Assembly (NCBI GenBank): GCA_017516785.1
Contig: JAFXAV010000051.1
Location: 1 to 59,283, forward strand
Source of the DNA: Oscillospiraceae bacterium
GTDB taxonomy: Bacteria > Bacillota_A > Clostridia > Oscillospirales > Oscillospiraceae
Reading direction: 5' to 3'
Length of the DNA: 59,283 nt
The notes beneath the pieces were generated by a model, which saw nothing but the letters and a program-made list of their open reading frames with translations, made no database searches and was not told the origin of the DNA. The translations under genes and the position numbers were made by a program. The stretch's first letter is position 1. Every line of letters begins with the position of its first letter. Shown one piece after another: positions 23,331 through 32,673 of the stretch.

Positions 23331-24620
23331 GTGGCAAGCTATTCTTGCAGAAGCCGTGAAGAACTCCGTATGGAGGCCAAGAAGATGATGGCCCGTTACG
23401 ATCAGCTAAAACATCAGAACCTGCATCTGGATATGTCCAGAGGCAAGCCCAGCAAACTGCAGCTGGACCTGGTCAGCGATATGCTGAATGTCCTGGTTGA
23501 CCCCAAGGATCTGATTGTGGACGGCATTGACAGCCGCAACTATGGCCATCTTGTCGGTCTGCCCTGCGCCAGAGAATACTGGGCAGATGTCCTTGGCTGC
23601 AAGGCAAGCCAGGTTTTTGTAGGCGGCAATGCCAGCCTAACCCTGATGCATGATTTGATTGCACGTGCCTATACCCACGGTCTTCCCGACAGTGAGCGTC
23701 CCTGGTGTAAGGAAAAGCGTGTCAAGTTCCTGTGCCCCAGCCCCGGCTATGACCGTCATTTCCGCATCACTGAGCACTATGGTTTCGAACTGATTACCGT
23801 ACCCATGACTCCCTACGGCCCGGATATGGACGTGGTGGAGCAGCTGGTGCAGGATCCCATGGTCAAGGGCATCTGGTGCGTTCCCAAGTTCTCCAATCCT
23901 CAGGGTTATTCCTACAGCGATGAGACCATCGCCCGTTTCGCCAATCTGAAGCCCATGGCTCCCGACTTTGTGATCATGTGGGATAACGCATACTGCGTCC
24001 ATGAGTTTGAGGGCGAATTCCAGCCCTTCCCGGATATCATTTCCCTGTGTGCCGAGGCTGGCAGACCCAATATGGTCTATGAATTTGCCTCCACCTCCAA
24101 AATCACCTATCCCGGTGCGGGCATCTCCTGCATGGCAACCTCCGAGGAGAACCTGAAGTACAACCTGAAGCTCATCGGTGTTCAGACCATTTCCTATGAC
24201 AAGGTCAATCAGCTGCGTCATGTGATGTATCTGAAGAACAAGGAACATACCCTGGAGCTGATGAAGCGCCATGCTGAGATTATGGCTCCCAAGTTTGAAA
24301 TGGTGCTGCATACCCTCCGCCAGCAGCTGACCAACCGAGGTATCGCCCACTGGCATCATCCCACCGGTGGATACTTCGTCTGTGTGGCAGCCATGCCCGG
24401 CACTGCAAAGCGCACCCTGGAGCTGTGCAAGCAGGCAGGTGTTGTGATGACCGAAGCAGGCGCCACCTACCCTTACGGTGTGGACCCCCATGATTCTATG
24501 ATCCGAATCGCTCCCAGTTTACCTCCCATTGAGGAACTGGAAATCGCAATGCAGGTCTTCTGCACCAGCCTGAAGCTGGCTGCCCTGGAAAAGTACCTGG
24601 GTCTGCGGATCATCGAATGA
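23331..24620 (+). CDS. Class I aminotransferase (aspartate/alanine type)
   Basis: About 429 residues of a PLP fold-type I subgroup close to PF12897 (aspartate aminotransferase, MocR-related). The PLP Lys is in STSKITYPGAG, the Asn-Pro cofactor contact in FSNPQGYSYS, and the Asp in MWDNAYCVHEF. An exact substrate cannot be stated. ATG 23322 overlaps the AAAGGA Shine-Dalgarno (23317-23322); the better start is GTG 23331, eight bases downstream. Confidence 0.85.
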   Translation: MASYSCRSREELRMEAKKMMARYDQLKHQNLHLDMSRGKPSKLQLDLVSDMLNVLVDPKDLIVDGIDSRNYGHLVGLPCAREYWADVLGCKASQVFVGGNASLTLMHDLIARAYTHGLPDSERPWCKEKRVKFLCPSPGYDRHFRITEHYGFELITVPMTPYGPDMDVVEQLVQDPMVKGIWCVPKFSNPQGYSYSDETIARFANLKPMAPDFVIMWDNAYCVHEFEGEFQPFPDIISLCAEAGRPNMVYEFASTSKITYPGAGISCMATSEENLKYNLKLIGVQTISYDKVNQLRHVMYLKNKEHTLELMKRHAEIMAPKFEMVLHTLRQQLTNRGIAHWHHPTGGYFVCVAAMPGTAKRTLELCKQAGVVMTEAGATYPYGVDPHDSMIRIAPSLPPIEELEIAMQVFCTSLKLAALEKYLGLRIIE

Positions 24621-24624
24621 CTTT

Positions 24625-24651
24625 AAAACCCCGCGTTATGCGGGGTTTTTT
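24625..24651 (+). terminator. Terminator of the aminotransferase gene
   Basis: Stem AAACCCCGC / GCGGGGTTT followed by T6. The next -35 box starts two bases later. Confidence 0.92.
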
Positions 24652-24652
24652 G

Positions 24653-24681
24653 TTTACATTCCGCTTTTCGGATGATAGAAT
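24653..24681 (+). promoter_or_regulatory. Promoter of the LUD-domain gene
   Basis: TTTACA, 17-bp spacer, TAGAAT, directly after a terminator T tract. Confidence 0.78.
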
Positions 24682-24705
24682 AAAAGAAAAACGGAGGGAA
24701 CACCT

Positions 24706-25344
24706 ATGGCAACACCCAAGGAAATGTATTACGAAAAGCGGGGCGGGATTCTGGTGAAGAATCTGAAAAACCGCCATTTTGATGCCTATTACTGCGCAAC
24801 GAAGGAAGAGGCTCTGGCAAAGGCCCTGGAACTGATTCCTGAAGGCGCTTCCATCGGCTGGGGCGGCAGTCTGACCTGCAGCCAGATCGGTCTGATGGAT
24901 GCCATTCATCAGGGCAACTACCGGCTTCTGGATCGGGACCAGTGCAAGACCCAGGAGGAAAAGGACAGAATCCAGCGGGAGGCTTTCTTTGCGGATGTGT
25001 TCCTCTCCAGCGCCAACGGCTTGAGCCTGGACGGCCAGCTGGTGAACATTGACGGCACTGGAAACCGTGTGGCTCCCGTCATTTACGGCCCTAAAAATGT
25101 GCTGATCATCGCCGGTATGAACAAGGTGGAGGACACTCTGGATGCCGCCATCAACCGTGCCCGCACCATCGCTGCGCCCATGAATAACCAGCGCTTCGGC
25201 AACAATAACCCCTGCAGCACCACCGGAACCTGCGGCAACTGCAAGAATGAAACCTGCATCTGCAATCACATTGTGGTGACCCGCAACGGCCGCCCCGCCG
25301 GACGGATCAAGTTCATCCTAGTGGGCGAAGACCTGGGTATGTAA
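24706..25344 (+). CDS. LUD-domain protein (LutC/YkgG-like) with Cys-rich tail
   Basis: 212 residues of the LUD domain family (PF02589-like). It shares the IGWGGSLTCSQIGL and NIDGTGNRVAPVIYGPKNVLIIAG segments of proteins annotated as lactate utilisation protein. Residues 163-185 contain a Cys cluster (CSTTGTCGNCKNETCIC) that could bind a metal or an Fe-S cluster. There is no lutA or lutB next to it, so a lactate dehydrogenase role is not supported. Monocistronic with its own promoter and terminator. Confidence 0.85.
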   Translation: MATPKEMYYEKRGGILVKNLKNRHFDAYYCATKEEALAKALELIPEGASIGWGGSLTCSQIGLMDAIHQGNYRLLDRDQCKTQEEKDRIQREAFFADVFLSSANGLSLDGQLVNIDGTGNRVAPVIYGPKNVLIIAGMNKVEDTLDAAINRARTIAAPMNNQRFGNNNPCSTTGTCGNCKNETCICNHIVVTRNGRPAGRIKFILVGEDLGM

Positions 25345-25352
25345 GAAACCAG

Positions 25353-25383
25353 ACAGCCTGGTGCATCTGCATCAGGCTGTTTT
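25353..25383 (+). terminator. Terminator of the LUD-domain gene
   Basis: 13-bp stem ACAGCCTGGTGCA / TGCATCAGGCTGT with one G-U pair, then TTT. Confidence 0.88.
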
Positions 25384-25384
25384 C

Positions 25385-25413
25385 TTGCGCAGAGGCAGAT
25401 TCTGTGGTATAAT
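25385..25413 (+). promoter_or_regulatory. Promoter of the GtrA-family gene
   Basis: TTGCGC, 17-bp spacer, TATAAT. The -35 box follows the preceding terminator with one base between. Confidence 0.83.
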
Positions 25414-25442
25414 AATCATATTCCACACAGGAGGCATCCGAA

Positions 25443-25853
25443 ATGAAACAGCTTTGTGCTTTATTTCATAAATACTACGATATTATTTCCTATCTCTTTT
25501 TCGGTGTGCTGACCACTGTGGTCAACTACATCGTCTATCTGCCCTGCTACAATCTTCTGGGCCTCAGTGCGGCGGTGAGCAATGTCATCGCCTGGGTGGC
25601 GGCTGTTGCCTTTGCCTATCTGACCAACAAGCCCTTTGTGTTCAAAAGCCATGACTGGTCAGCTGCCACCGTCATTCCGGAACTGACCAAATTCGTCGGC
25701 TGCCGCGTGGGTTCCGGTCTTCTGGAAACCGCCATCATTTTTGTGACTGTGGATATTCTGAACTGGAACGGCAATGTGATGAAGCTTGTGACCAGTGTTC
25801 TGGTGGTGATCCTCAATTACGTCGGCAGCAAACTGTTGGTATTCAAAAAGTAA
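25443..25853 (+). CDS. GtrA-family membrane protein
   Basis: 136 residues with four hydrophobic helices and GtrA signatures (FFGVLTTVVNYIVY, FAYLTNKPFVFKS, and a C-terminal NYVGSKLLVF). Members are thought to flip or handle lipid-linked sugars for surface glycosylation. No glycosyltransferase is adjacent, so its partner lies elsewhere. AGGAGG precedes ATG 25443. Confidence 0.9.
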   Translation: MKQLCALFHKYYDIISYLFFGVLTTVVNYIVYLPCYNLLGLSAAVSNVIAWVAAVAFAYLTNKPFVFKSHDWSAATVIPELTKFVGCRVGSGLLETAIIFVTVDILNWNGNVMKLVTSVLVVILNYVGSKLLVFKK

Positions 25854-25857
25854 AATT

Positions 25858-25890
25858 ATGCACTCATTCCGGGGGAATGGGTGCATTTTA
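25858..25890 (+). terminator. Terminator of the GtrA-family gene
   Basis: Stem ATGCACTCATTCC / GGAATGGGTGCAT followed by TTT and a T-rich tail. Confidence 0.85.
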
Positions 25891-25943
25891 ATTTTTCTCA
25901 AACAAGAAATTTACAAAATATTCGGATATGAATGGCAAGATGT

Positions 25944-25952
25944 TGATATAAT
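25944..25952 (+). promoter_or_regulatory. Extended -10 promoter of the ABC exporter
   Basis: TGA-TATAAT (TGn extension before a consensus -10 box). No matching -35 box is seen at 17 bp. Confidence 0.55.
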
Positions 25953-25982
25953 CAAAGAAACTGATAATGGGAGTTGTGTGCC

Positions 25983-26684
25983 ATGGCATTTGTTGAATTT
26001 CAGAATGTGGGAAAAACTTACCATATGGGACAGGTGGAAATCAATGCCTTACACGATACCAGTTTTGAGATTGAAAAGGGGGAACTGGTGGTGATCGTCG
26101 GTCCCTCCGGCGCGGGCAAGACGACACTTCTGAATATCCTGGGCGGTATGGATACCCTGTCCACTGGCAATGTGTTCCTTGACGGCCAGGAGATTTCCTC
26201 CATGAACCGGAAGCAGCTGACCGAGTACCGCCGCCATGATGTGGGATTTGTGTTCCAGTTTTATAACCTCATCGGTAATCTGACGGCGCTGGAAAATGTG
26301 GAGCTTGCCAATCAGATCTGTAAAAATCCTCTGGATGCAGAGCAGATTCTCAGCGATGTGGGCCTTGCGGACCGGGCGAAGAATTTCCCCAGTCAGCTTT
26401 CCGGCGGCGAGCAGCAGCGGGTTGCCATCGCCCGGGCACTGGCAAAAAATCCGAAGCTTTTGCTCTGCGATGAGCCCACCGGCGCATTGGATTACCAGAC
26501 AGGCAAAGCCATTTTGCAGCTTCTGCAGGACACCGGAAGAAAAACCGGCATGACCGTCATCATCATCACCCACAACAGCGCCCTGACTGCCATGGCGGAC
26601 CGGGTAATCCGGGTTCGAAGCGGAACGGTAGCGTCTGTACAGCTCAATGACCATCCTCAGGACATTCGGGAGATTGAATGGTAA
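25983..26684 (+). CDS. ABC transporter ATP-binding protein, MacB/LolD type
   Basis: 233 residues with Walker [10 protein letters not shown] (40-48), the Q-loop region [17 protein letters not shown], signature LSGGEQQR (about 139), Walker [13 protein letters not shown] and H-loop ITHN. This subgroup powers type VII mechanotransmission systems rather than classical transport. ATG 25983 lies nine bases after GGGAG. The gene overlaps the permease start, so the two form one exporter. Confidence 0.93.
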   Translation: MAFVEFQNVGKTYHMGQVEINALHDTSFEIEKGELVVIVGPSGAGKTTLLNILGGMDTLSTGNVFLDGQEISSMNRKQLTEYRRHDVGFVFQFYNLIGNLTALENVELANQICKNPLDAEQILSDVGLADRAKNFPSQLSGGEQQRVAIARALAKNPKLLLCDEPTGALDYQTGKAILQLLQDTGRKTGMTVIIITHNSALTAMADRVIRVRSGTVASVQLNDHPQDIREIEW

Positions 26685-29600
26685 TGAAAAAGAATGCGAT
26701 GCGCAAAAATTTAAGCCAGTCCATTCTGAAATCTCTGGGCCGTTATATTGCTATCGTGCTGATCATCGCGCTTGGTTCCAGCCTGTTTATGGGCCTTTTG
26801 ATGACCAAGACGGACATGGTAGCCACCGGACAGAAGTATATGGACCGGCAGAATATGTTCGACCTGCGTCTGATCAGCTCCTATGGCTGGACCGGGGAAC
26901 AGGTGGAAAAGGCTGCGGCGCTTTCCGGTGTGAAAGATGCGGAAGGTGTTCTGTATCTGGATGTGGCGGCAAGGCTTCCGGGGGCGGAGGACGATTCTGT
27001 CTACCGGATGTATACGATACCTGAAAAACTGAACCGCATTGCCCTTCGGGGCGGCAGAATGCCCCAGGCACCCAATGAGTGCCTCATCGACGGCTTTATG
27101 GCAGATGACAGTTTCCTTGGCATGGAGCTGAAGGTGTCTTCCAATAATTCTGAGGATACCCTGGATGCGATGGTCTATGACAGCTACACCATTGTGGGAT
27201 ATGTGGCAACACCCCTTTATATGGACCTGAACCGGGGCACTACCTCCGTGGGCAACGGCAGCATTGAAACCTATTTCTACGTTCCGGAGGGAGCCATCGA
27301 TGCAGAATACTTTACGGAAATCAATCTGACCATTCCGGGTCAGTTTGATGTTTACTCCGAATCATACAACAGCGCCATGAAGCAGGCGGCGGACACCCTG
27401 GAACCGGATGCGGAAGCGCTGGCTCAGGAGCGGTTTCAGTCCATCCGTCAGGAGGCGGAGGATGCCTATCAGGAAGGCTATGCGGAATATCTGGATGGCG
27501 TAAAGGAACTGGAAGAGGGCAGGCTGGAAGCGGAAACCGAACTGGCGGATGCCTACAGCCAGCTTTCCGATGCGGAGAAGGAGATTACCAATAACGAAAA
27601 AATCCTGGCGGCGGGCCAGCGGGAGCTCAATAAAGGCTGGCAGGAGATCGCAGAAAACGAGAAAACCCTGGCAAAGTCCCGGGAAGAACTTAAAAAGGCG
27701 AAGGCTGATACCTATGCCCAGCTTGATGAAGCGCAGGCAGAGCTGGATAAAAACGCAAAAGATGTGGCAGAGGGTCTTGCCCAGGTGGAAGCAGGTCTTG
27801 TGGAACTGGAGGCAGGTCTTTCCCAGGTCAATGACGGCATTGCCCAGCTGGAGGAGGCGCTGCCACAGATTCAGGAGGGTATTACCCAGCTGGAGCCCAT
27901 GATGCCCCTGTTGGAAGCGGCGGTGGATGTGATAGAAGCTGCGCTGCGGGTTGCAAACTCAGCCATTATGCCGGACACGGAGCAGATTGCGGAGCTGACC
28001 GCAAAGCTTGAAGAAGCGAAAGCAGAGCTGGACAGCTACTCTGCCCAGCTGGAAGAACTCTATGTGATGCGGGAAACCTATTTCGCCCAGCTGCAGGAGC
28101 TATATGCAACCAGAGCGCAGCTGGAAGTTACACGGGCAGAGCTGCTGGTAACCAGACAGACCCTTCTGAATGCCCAGGTGGAAATCGACCTCGGCTCTGC
28201 CCAGCTGGAAGCGGGCAGAGCGGAAGCGGATGCCCAGTTCGCGGATGCGGAGGCCCAGCTTGCCGACGGCGAAAAGCAGCTGCAGGATGGAAAAAATACC
28301 CTCTCTTCCAGCCAGCGGCAGCTGAACAGAGGCAAAAAAGCCCTGGAAGAGGGCAAGGAAGAGCTGGCTGAAGGTTGGCAGGAATACTATGACGGCAAGG
28401 CGGAGGCAGAGGCGGAAATTGCAGATGCGGAAGCAAAACTTGCGGAGGCAGAAGCTGAACTTGCCGATGCAAGAGAAGAAATTGACAGCCTGGAAGAACC
28501 GACTGTGATGGTTCTGGACCGGAACACCAATGTGGGTTACAATTCCCTGAAAAGTTCTTCAGATATTGTTCAGGGCGTGTCCAGGGTGCTGCCTGTATTT
28601 TTCCTGCTGGTGGCGGCGCTGGTGTGCATCACCACCATGACCCGGATGATCGATGAGGAACGGACCCAGATTGGAACACTGAAGGCCCTTGGCTACAGCA
28701 ACGGGGCTATCATCAGCAAGTACCTGCTCTATGCAGGCAGCGGCGCAGTAATCGGCTGCGGACTGGGTACTATTGTGGGCAGCGTGATTTTCCCTATGAT
28801 CCTCTGGGAAGTATACAAAATCATGCTGCATGTTACCCCTGACACGGTGCTGAAATTCAACTGGTGGCTGATTGTGGCGGTGGTGGGTGTCTATACAGCT
28901 CTGATGCTGGCAGTGACCTGGTATTGCTGCCGCAAGGCACTGGAAGAACAGCCTGCGGAGCTGATCCGTCCGAAAGCGCCGGAAGCGGGAAAGAAAATCT
29001 TCATGGAATATCTTCCTTTCTGGCGGCGCATCAGTTTCCTGAACAAGGTCACCATCCGCAATACCTTCCGCTACCGCCAGCGCCTGGCCATGATGCTGGT
29101 GGGTATCGGCGGCTGCACGGCCCTGCTGGTGACCGGATTTGGTCTGCGGGATTCCATCGTAGGCGTGGTGGATACCCAGTTTGAGAATGTGACCCTCTAC
29201 GATATGACGGTGAGCTTCTCGGAAGCCCAGAGCAGGGAAGATCAGCTGCGGTTTACTGAAGATGTGTCCGACTCTGCGGAAGATTTTCTGTTCTGCCACC
29301 AGAGCATTGTGGAAATCGACTTTGACGGCCAGACCAAGGAAACCTATATGATTGTTTCCGACAGCGCGCTGGAGGAATTCATCAAATTCCGGGATGACGG
29401 CGAAATTCTTCCGATGCCCGGGAAAAATGAAGTGCTGCTGAGTGTCGGCATGGCGGAAATGCTGGATCTTCATGCGGGCGATCAGGTAACCCTGCGGGAT
29501 TCTGATATGAAAAAACTGGAGCTGACAGTTTCGGGAATTTACGAAAACCATGTGAGCAATTACGCGGTGGTGATTTCTGAAACGGTTCAGGAACAGTGGG

Positions 29601-30154
29601 GCGGCGTTCCTAAGATCCAGAGCGTTTTCCTGCGGGCAGAACAGGGAACGGACATCCACGAACTCAGCGCAGAGATTTCGGGTCTTGAGGATGTGCCGAA
29701 CGTATCTGTCAGCCAGGATCTGGCGGAGATGGTCAACGGTATTCTGGATGCCCTGGAGCTGATTGTGGTGGTTGTAGTTTTCTGCGCAGGACTTCTGGCG
29801 GTGATCGTTCTTTACAATCTGACCAATATTAACATCAATGAGCGCATCCGGGAGATTGCAACCATTAAGGTGCTGGGATTCCGGGCAGGAGAGACCGCTA
29901 TGTATGTGTTCAAGGAAAATCTGGCTCTGACCCTCATCGGCGCGGTGTTCGGATTGGGTCTTGGATATCTGCTGCTGGTCTTTGTTATGAGTCAGGTGAA
30001 GATCGATATGGTCTGGTTTTCCGTGATCGTGAAGCCGCTGTCCTATGGACTGTCTTTCGTGCTGACGGTTTTCTCAGCGGTGATTGTGGACTTTGTGTTC
30101 TATTTCAAGTTGGACAAGATCAACATGGCGGAAGCGCTGAAATCCGTTGAATAA
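26684..30154 (+). CDS. ABC transporter permease, FtsX/MacB type with long coiled coil
   Basis: About 1156 residues. One N-terminal helix (about 17-38) leads into an extracytoplasmic domain. It contains a very long, Glu/Ala/Leu/Gln-rich coiled coil (about 235-602) with repeated units such as AQLEAG, ADAEAQLADG and EEGKEELAEG. Two FtsX-type helix sets follow (about 632-750, and from 802 to the C terminus). Such proteins in Firmicutes are putative exporters or mechanotransmitters of unknown substrate. ATG 26684 fits the family start MKKxAxRK. ATG 26678, two codons upstream, is five bases after GGGAG and equally possible. Confidence 0.9.
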   Translation: MKKNAMRKNLSQSILKSLGRYIAIVLIIALGSSLFMGLLMTKTDMVATGQKYMDRQNMFDLRLISSYGWTGEQVEKAAALSGVKDAEGVLYLDVAARLPGAEDDSVYRMYTIPEKLNRIALRGGRMPQAPNECLIDGFMADDSFLGMELKVSSNNSEDTLDAMVYDSYTIVGYVATPLYMDLNRGTTSVGNGSIETYFYVPEGAIDAEYFTEINLTIPGQFDVYSESYNSAMKQAADTLEPDAEALAQERFQSIRQEAEDAYQEGYAEYLDGVKELEEGRLEAETELADAYSQLSDAEKEITNNEKILAAGQRELNKGWQEIAENEKTLAKSREELKKAKADTYAQLDEAQAELDKNAKDVAEGLAQVEAGLVELEAGLSQVNDGIAQLEEALPQIQEGITQLEPMMPLLEAAVDVIEAALRVANSAIMPDTEQIAELTAKLEEAKAELDSYSAQLEELYVMRETYFAQLQELYATRAQLEVTRAELLVTRQTLLNAQVEIDLGSAQLEAGRAEADAQFADAEAQLADGEKQLQDGKNTLSSSQRQLNRGKKALEEGKEELAEGWQEYYDGKAEAEAEIADAEAKLAEAEAELADAREEIDSLEEPTVMVLDRNTNVGYNSLKSSSDIVQGVSRVLPVFFLLVAALVCITTMTRMIDEERTQIGTLKALGYSNGAIISKYLLYAGSGAVIGCGLGTIVGSVIFPMILWEVYKIMLHVTPDTVLKFNWWLIVAVVGVYTALMLAVTWYCCRKALEEQPAELIRPKAPEAGKKIFMEYLPFWRRISFLNKVTIRNTFRYRQRLAMMLVGIGGCTALLVTGFGLRDSIVGVVDTQFENVTLYDMTVSFSEAQSREDQLRFTEDVSDSAEDFLFCHQSIVEIDFDGQTKETYMIVSDSALEEFIKFRDDGEILPMPGKNEVLLSVGMAEMLDLHAGDQVTLRDSDMKKLELTVSGIYENHVSNYAVVISETVQEQWGGVPKIQSVFLRAEQGTDIHELSAEISGLEDVPNVSVSQDLAEMVNGILDALELIVVVVVFCAGLLAVIVLYNLTNININERIREIATIKVLGFRAGETAMYVFKENLALTLIGAVFGLGLGYLLLVFVMSQVKIDMVWFSVIVKPLSYGLSFVLTVFSAVIVDFVFYFKLDKINMAEALKSVE

Positions 30155-30159
30155 AAGAA

Positions 30160-30186
30160 AAAGGCTGCCGGAAGGCAGCCTTTTCT
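30160..30186. terminator. Bidirectional terminator between ABC exporter and aro operon
   Basis: AAAAAGGCTGCC-GGAA-GGCAGCCTTTT serves both convergent units. The minus-strand gene stops at 30186, inside it. Confidence 0.88.
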
Positions 30187-31034
30187 TATGCAGTAAAGTA
30201 GCTTCTGGTGATTCCTTCGTTGGAAAAACCGCATTTTTCATAATAATGCTGAGCAGGGATATTGGACAGGGCGGTGTCGGTATCAAACCGGCGGATTCCC
30301 ATGGCATAAAGTGAACAAAACAGAGCTTTCATGGTTCTGGTTCCGATTCCCTGATGCTGGAGTTTATCTTCAATGTAGACCCAGCGCAGATAGGCGATAT
30401 CCCCTTGGGGAAGAAAGTGAATCTGTCCCCAGCCAACTTCCCGGTCATCCATCGATGCGGTAAACTCCCGGCAGTGTCCGGGAGATTCTTCTTTCCAAAG
30501 CAGGGAAATCTCCGGCTTTGCGGAGGCATTTTCTGAAGTCAGATACTTTGCATAATACACATTTTCGTGTTCAACAATGAAGCCGTTCTTCAGAAGAAGC
30601 TCATGGACATGCGATGCGCTTTCGTGAAGCTTTCCGTGGCGGGCGCAGGTACTCATGCCGAAATAATGGAAAAAGGCATGGATTCGTTCATCTGTGCCGA
30701 AATCCGATATGGCATGCGCTAGGAGCTTCTGGCCGATTTCGGGGGCGTTTTCGGGAAAACAGATATCCCGGATTATTTTATGGTGTACACGGTTGGATAT
30801 TTCTCCGGTATGATCGAAGCCGAAAGCAGTTTCGCCGTAGACGATCATGCCGTTTATTTCGCCGTTCTTACTGGGGGCGGTGCGGGAATACCGAATGGTC
30901 AGGTGATCAAAAAGCTTCCTTCCGTCGCTGTCGATATCTTCGTGCAGGGACTGAAACCAGATATCTTCATCCATGGGGAAGTGGTAGGGTGCGTTATGAG
31001 CTGCCCGCCAGAAACCAAAGGCAGAACAACTCAT
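30186..31034 (-). CDS. GNAT-family acetyltransferase at the end of the aro operon
   Basis: 282 residues. The C-terminal half is a GNAT domain with the acetyl-CoA-binding motif QHQGIGTRTM and ALSNIPAQHYYEKCGF near the end. The N-terminal half (about 1-150) may be a degenerate second GNAT-like domain or a substrate domain. Its ATG overlaps the aroQ stop by four bases, so it is cotranslated with the shikimate genes. The substrate is unknown; acetylation of an aromatic amino acid or intermediate is conceivable but unproved. Confidence 0.83.
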   Translation of the reverse strand: MSCSAFGFWRAAHNAPYHFPMDEDIWFQSLHEDIDSDGRKLFDHLTIRYSRTAPSKNGEINGMIVYGETAFGFDHTGEISNRVHHKIIRDICFPENAPEIGQKLLAHAISDFGTDERIHAFFHYFGMSTCARHGKLHESASHVHELLLKNGFIVEHENVYYAKYLTSENASAKPEISLLWKEESPGHCREFTASMDDREVGWGQIHFLPQGDIAYLRWVYIEDKLQHQGIGTRTMKALFCSLYAMGIRRFDTDTALSNIPAQHYYEKCGFSNEGITRSYFTA

Positions 31035-31462
31035 GACAGCTTTTCCTTCAGATAGAGAATTGCTTCCCGATAGCCTTCCAGGCCGTGGCCCTTGATGGTC
31101 TTGCAGCAGGCAAGACCTGCGTAGGAGATCTGGCGGAAGGGCTCTCTGGCGTCCACATCGGAAATGTGGACTTCCACAGCGGGGATGGATACGGACTTCA
31201 GCGCATCCAGAATGGCAACGGAGGTGTGGGTATAGGCGGCGGGATTGATGACGATGCCGTCCACCTTGCCGTAAGCTTCCTGGATTTTGTCTACCAGACA
31301 GCCTTCGTGGTTGGACTGGTACTGCTCGATTTCAATGCCTTCGTCTTTGCCGGTCTGCTCAATCAGCTTCAGAAGATCTGCAAAAGTGTTTTTTCCGTAA
31401 ATGCCCGGCTCCCGGATTCCCAGCATATTGAGATTGGGGCCGTTCAGAACAAGAATCTTCAT
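31031..31462 (-). CDS. aroQ: 3-dehydroquinate dehydratase, type II
   Basis: Third shikimate step, 3-dehydroquinate to 3-dehydroshikimate. The 143 residues show type II landmarks: NGPNLNMLGIREPGIYG with the catalytic loop Tyr22, QSNHEG, NPAAYTHTS, EVHISD and REPFRQISY. It overlaps aroE-aroK by four bases at its start and the GNAT gene at its end. Confidence 0.95.
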   Translation of the reverse strand: MKILVLNGPNLNMLGIREPGIYGKNTFADLLKLIEQTGKDEGIEIEQYQSNHEGCLVDKIQEAYGKVDGIVINPAAYTHTSVAILDALKSVSIPAVEVHISDVDAREPFRQISYAGLACCKTIKGHGLEGYREAILYLKEKLS

Positions 31463-32673
31463 TTCAGTTCCTCCAGAATTCGGGAAATGGTGGTGTCCAG
31501 ATCGCCGTCATTGTCAACCTGATGATCGGCAAAGGCTTCGTAAAGAGGTTTCCGGACGGCATACATATCCGTCAGCCTGTTGGTTTGGGACAGGGGACGG
31601 CCATCGGTGGGGAGCTTTGAAAGGTCTCTGGTCAGCCAGAAGATCGTACCGTTCTGGTGGAGCAGCGGGTAATTCCGCAGCTGAGTCACACAGCCGCCAC
31701 CGGTGGCGATGACCAGACCGGACTGCCGGCCAAGATCGGCAAGGGTTTCGGTTTCCAGAGTCCGGAAGCCGGGTTCGCCGTCGGTTGCGAAGATTTCAGG
31801 GATATTCCGTCCGGTATTCTCCACAAGGGCAGCATCGGCGTCCAAAAATTTCTTGCCCAGCTTTTCCGCCAGGGCAGTGCCGATGGTGGTCTTGCCGCAG
31901 CCGGGCATGCCGATGAGAATGATATTTTCCATCTGCAGCCGCAGTTCCTTGTGAATTGCGGCGATTTTTTCGTCTGGGATGCAAATGCCTGAGAACCATT
32001 CGGCCGCTTCCTTGGCCTGGGCCACCAGCATCAGCAGGCCGTTCATGGAAACAATTCCCCGCTTTTCCGCATCCAGCAGGATCTGTGTTCGGGCGGGATT
32101 GTATACCACATCCAGCACACCTTCCAGCTTGGGGAACAGATCCAGATCCACAGGGGATTTTCCCACATTTGGATACATGCCCACAGGGGTGGCGTTGACA
32201 ATCAGGGCGGTATCGGCATGGAGGTGGAGATTGCCGTAATTGTTCTCACCGTTTCGGGAAATGACGAAAACCTTCGCGCCCAGTTCTTCCAGCACCGCGA
32301 CAGCGGTATTGGATGCGCCGCCGCTGCCGAGAACCAGGGTTTTCTTGCTTTTGACATCCACACCGGAGGAGCGGACCATGGTCAAAAATCCAAAATAGTC
32401 CGTATTGTGACCGATGAGCCTGCCTTCCCGGCGGACAATGGTATTCACCGCGCCCATCTTTTGAGCGACGGGAGTCAGTTCATCAAGATAAGGGATAACA
32501 TCCTTTTTATAGGGAATCGTCACGTTCAGACCGGTAAAGTCTCCGTTTTTCAGAAAATTTTCCAGCTGTCCCGGTTCTTTTTCGAAAAGCTCATAGGAGT
32601 AATCAGCCAGACATGCGTGAATTTGAGGGGAATAGCTGTGTCCCAGCTTTCTTCCCAGAAGTCCGCACTTCAT
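31459..32673 (-). CDS. Shikimate dehydrogenase - shikimate kinase fusion
   Basis: 404 residues combining steps four and five. Residues 1-247 are AroE: LGHSYSPQIH shikimate-binding motif, NVTIPYKK with the catalytic Lys, NTDYFGF, nucleotide-binding GSGGASNTAV, and MNGLLMLVAQA. From Met248 the sequence is AroK: Walker A GMPGCGKTT, DADAALVENTGRNIPEIF, GEPGFRTLE, ATGGGCV and RPLS. The in-frame Met248 at 31932 could be an internal start, but no clear Shine-Dalgarno precedes it. Symbols would be aroE and aroK. The AroE domain is slightly short compared with usual (about 270 residues), mainly between the Rossmann strands. Confidence 0.94.
   Translation of the reverse strand: MKCGLLGRKLGHSYSPQIHACLADYSYELFEKEPGQLENFLKNGDFTGLNVTIPYKKDVIPYLDELTPVAQKMGAVNTIVRREGRLIGHNTDYFGFLTMVRSSGVDVKSKKTLVLGSGGASNTAVAVLEELGAKVFVISRNGENNYGNLHLHADTALIVNATPVGMYPNVGKSPVDLDLFPKLEGVLDVVYNPARTQILLDAEKRGIVSMNGLLMLVAQAKEAAEWFSGICIPDEKIAAIHKELRLQMENIILIGMPGCGKTTIGTALAEKLGKKFLDADAALVENTGRNIPEIFATDGEPGFRTLETETLADLGRQSGLVIATGGGCVTQLRNYPLLHQNGTIFWLTRDLSKLPTDGRPLSQTNRLTDMYAVRKPLYEAFADHQVDNDGDLDTTISRILEELK

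Noticed and set aside
24706..25344. A lactate-utilisation operon
   Set aside because: Only a LUD-domain protein is present; lutA and lutB are not adjacent, and the gene has its own promoter and terminator.
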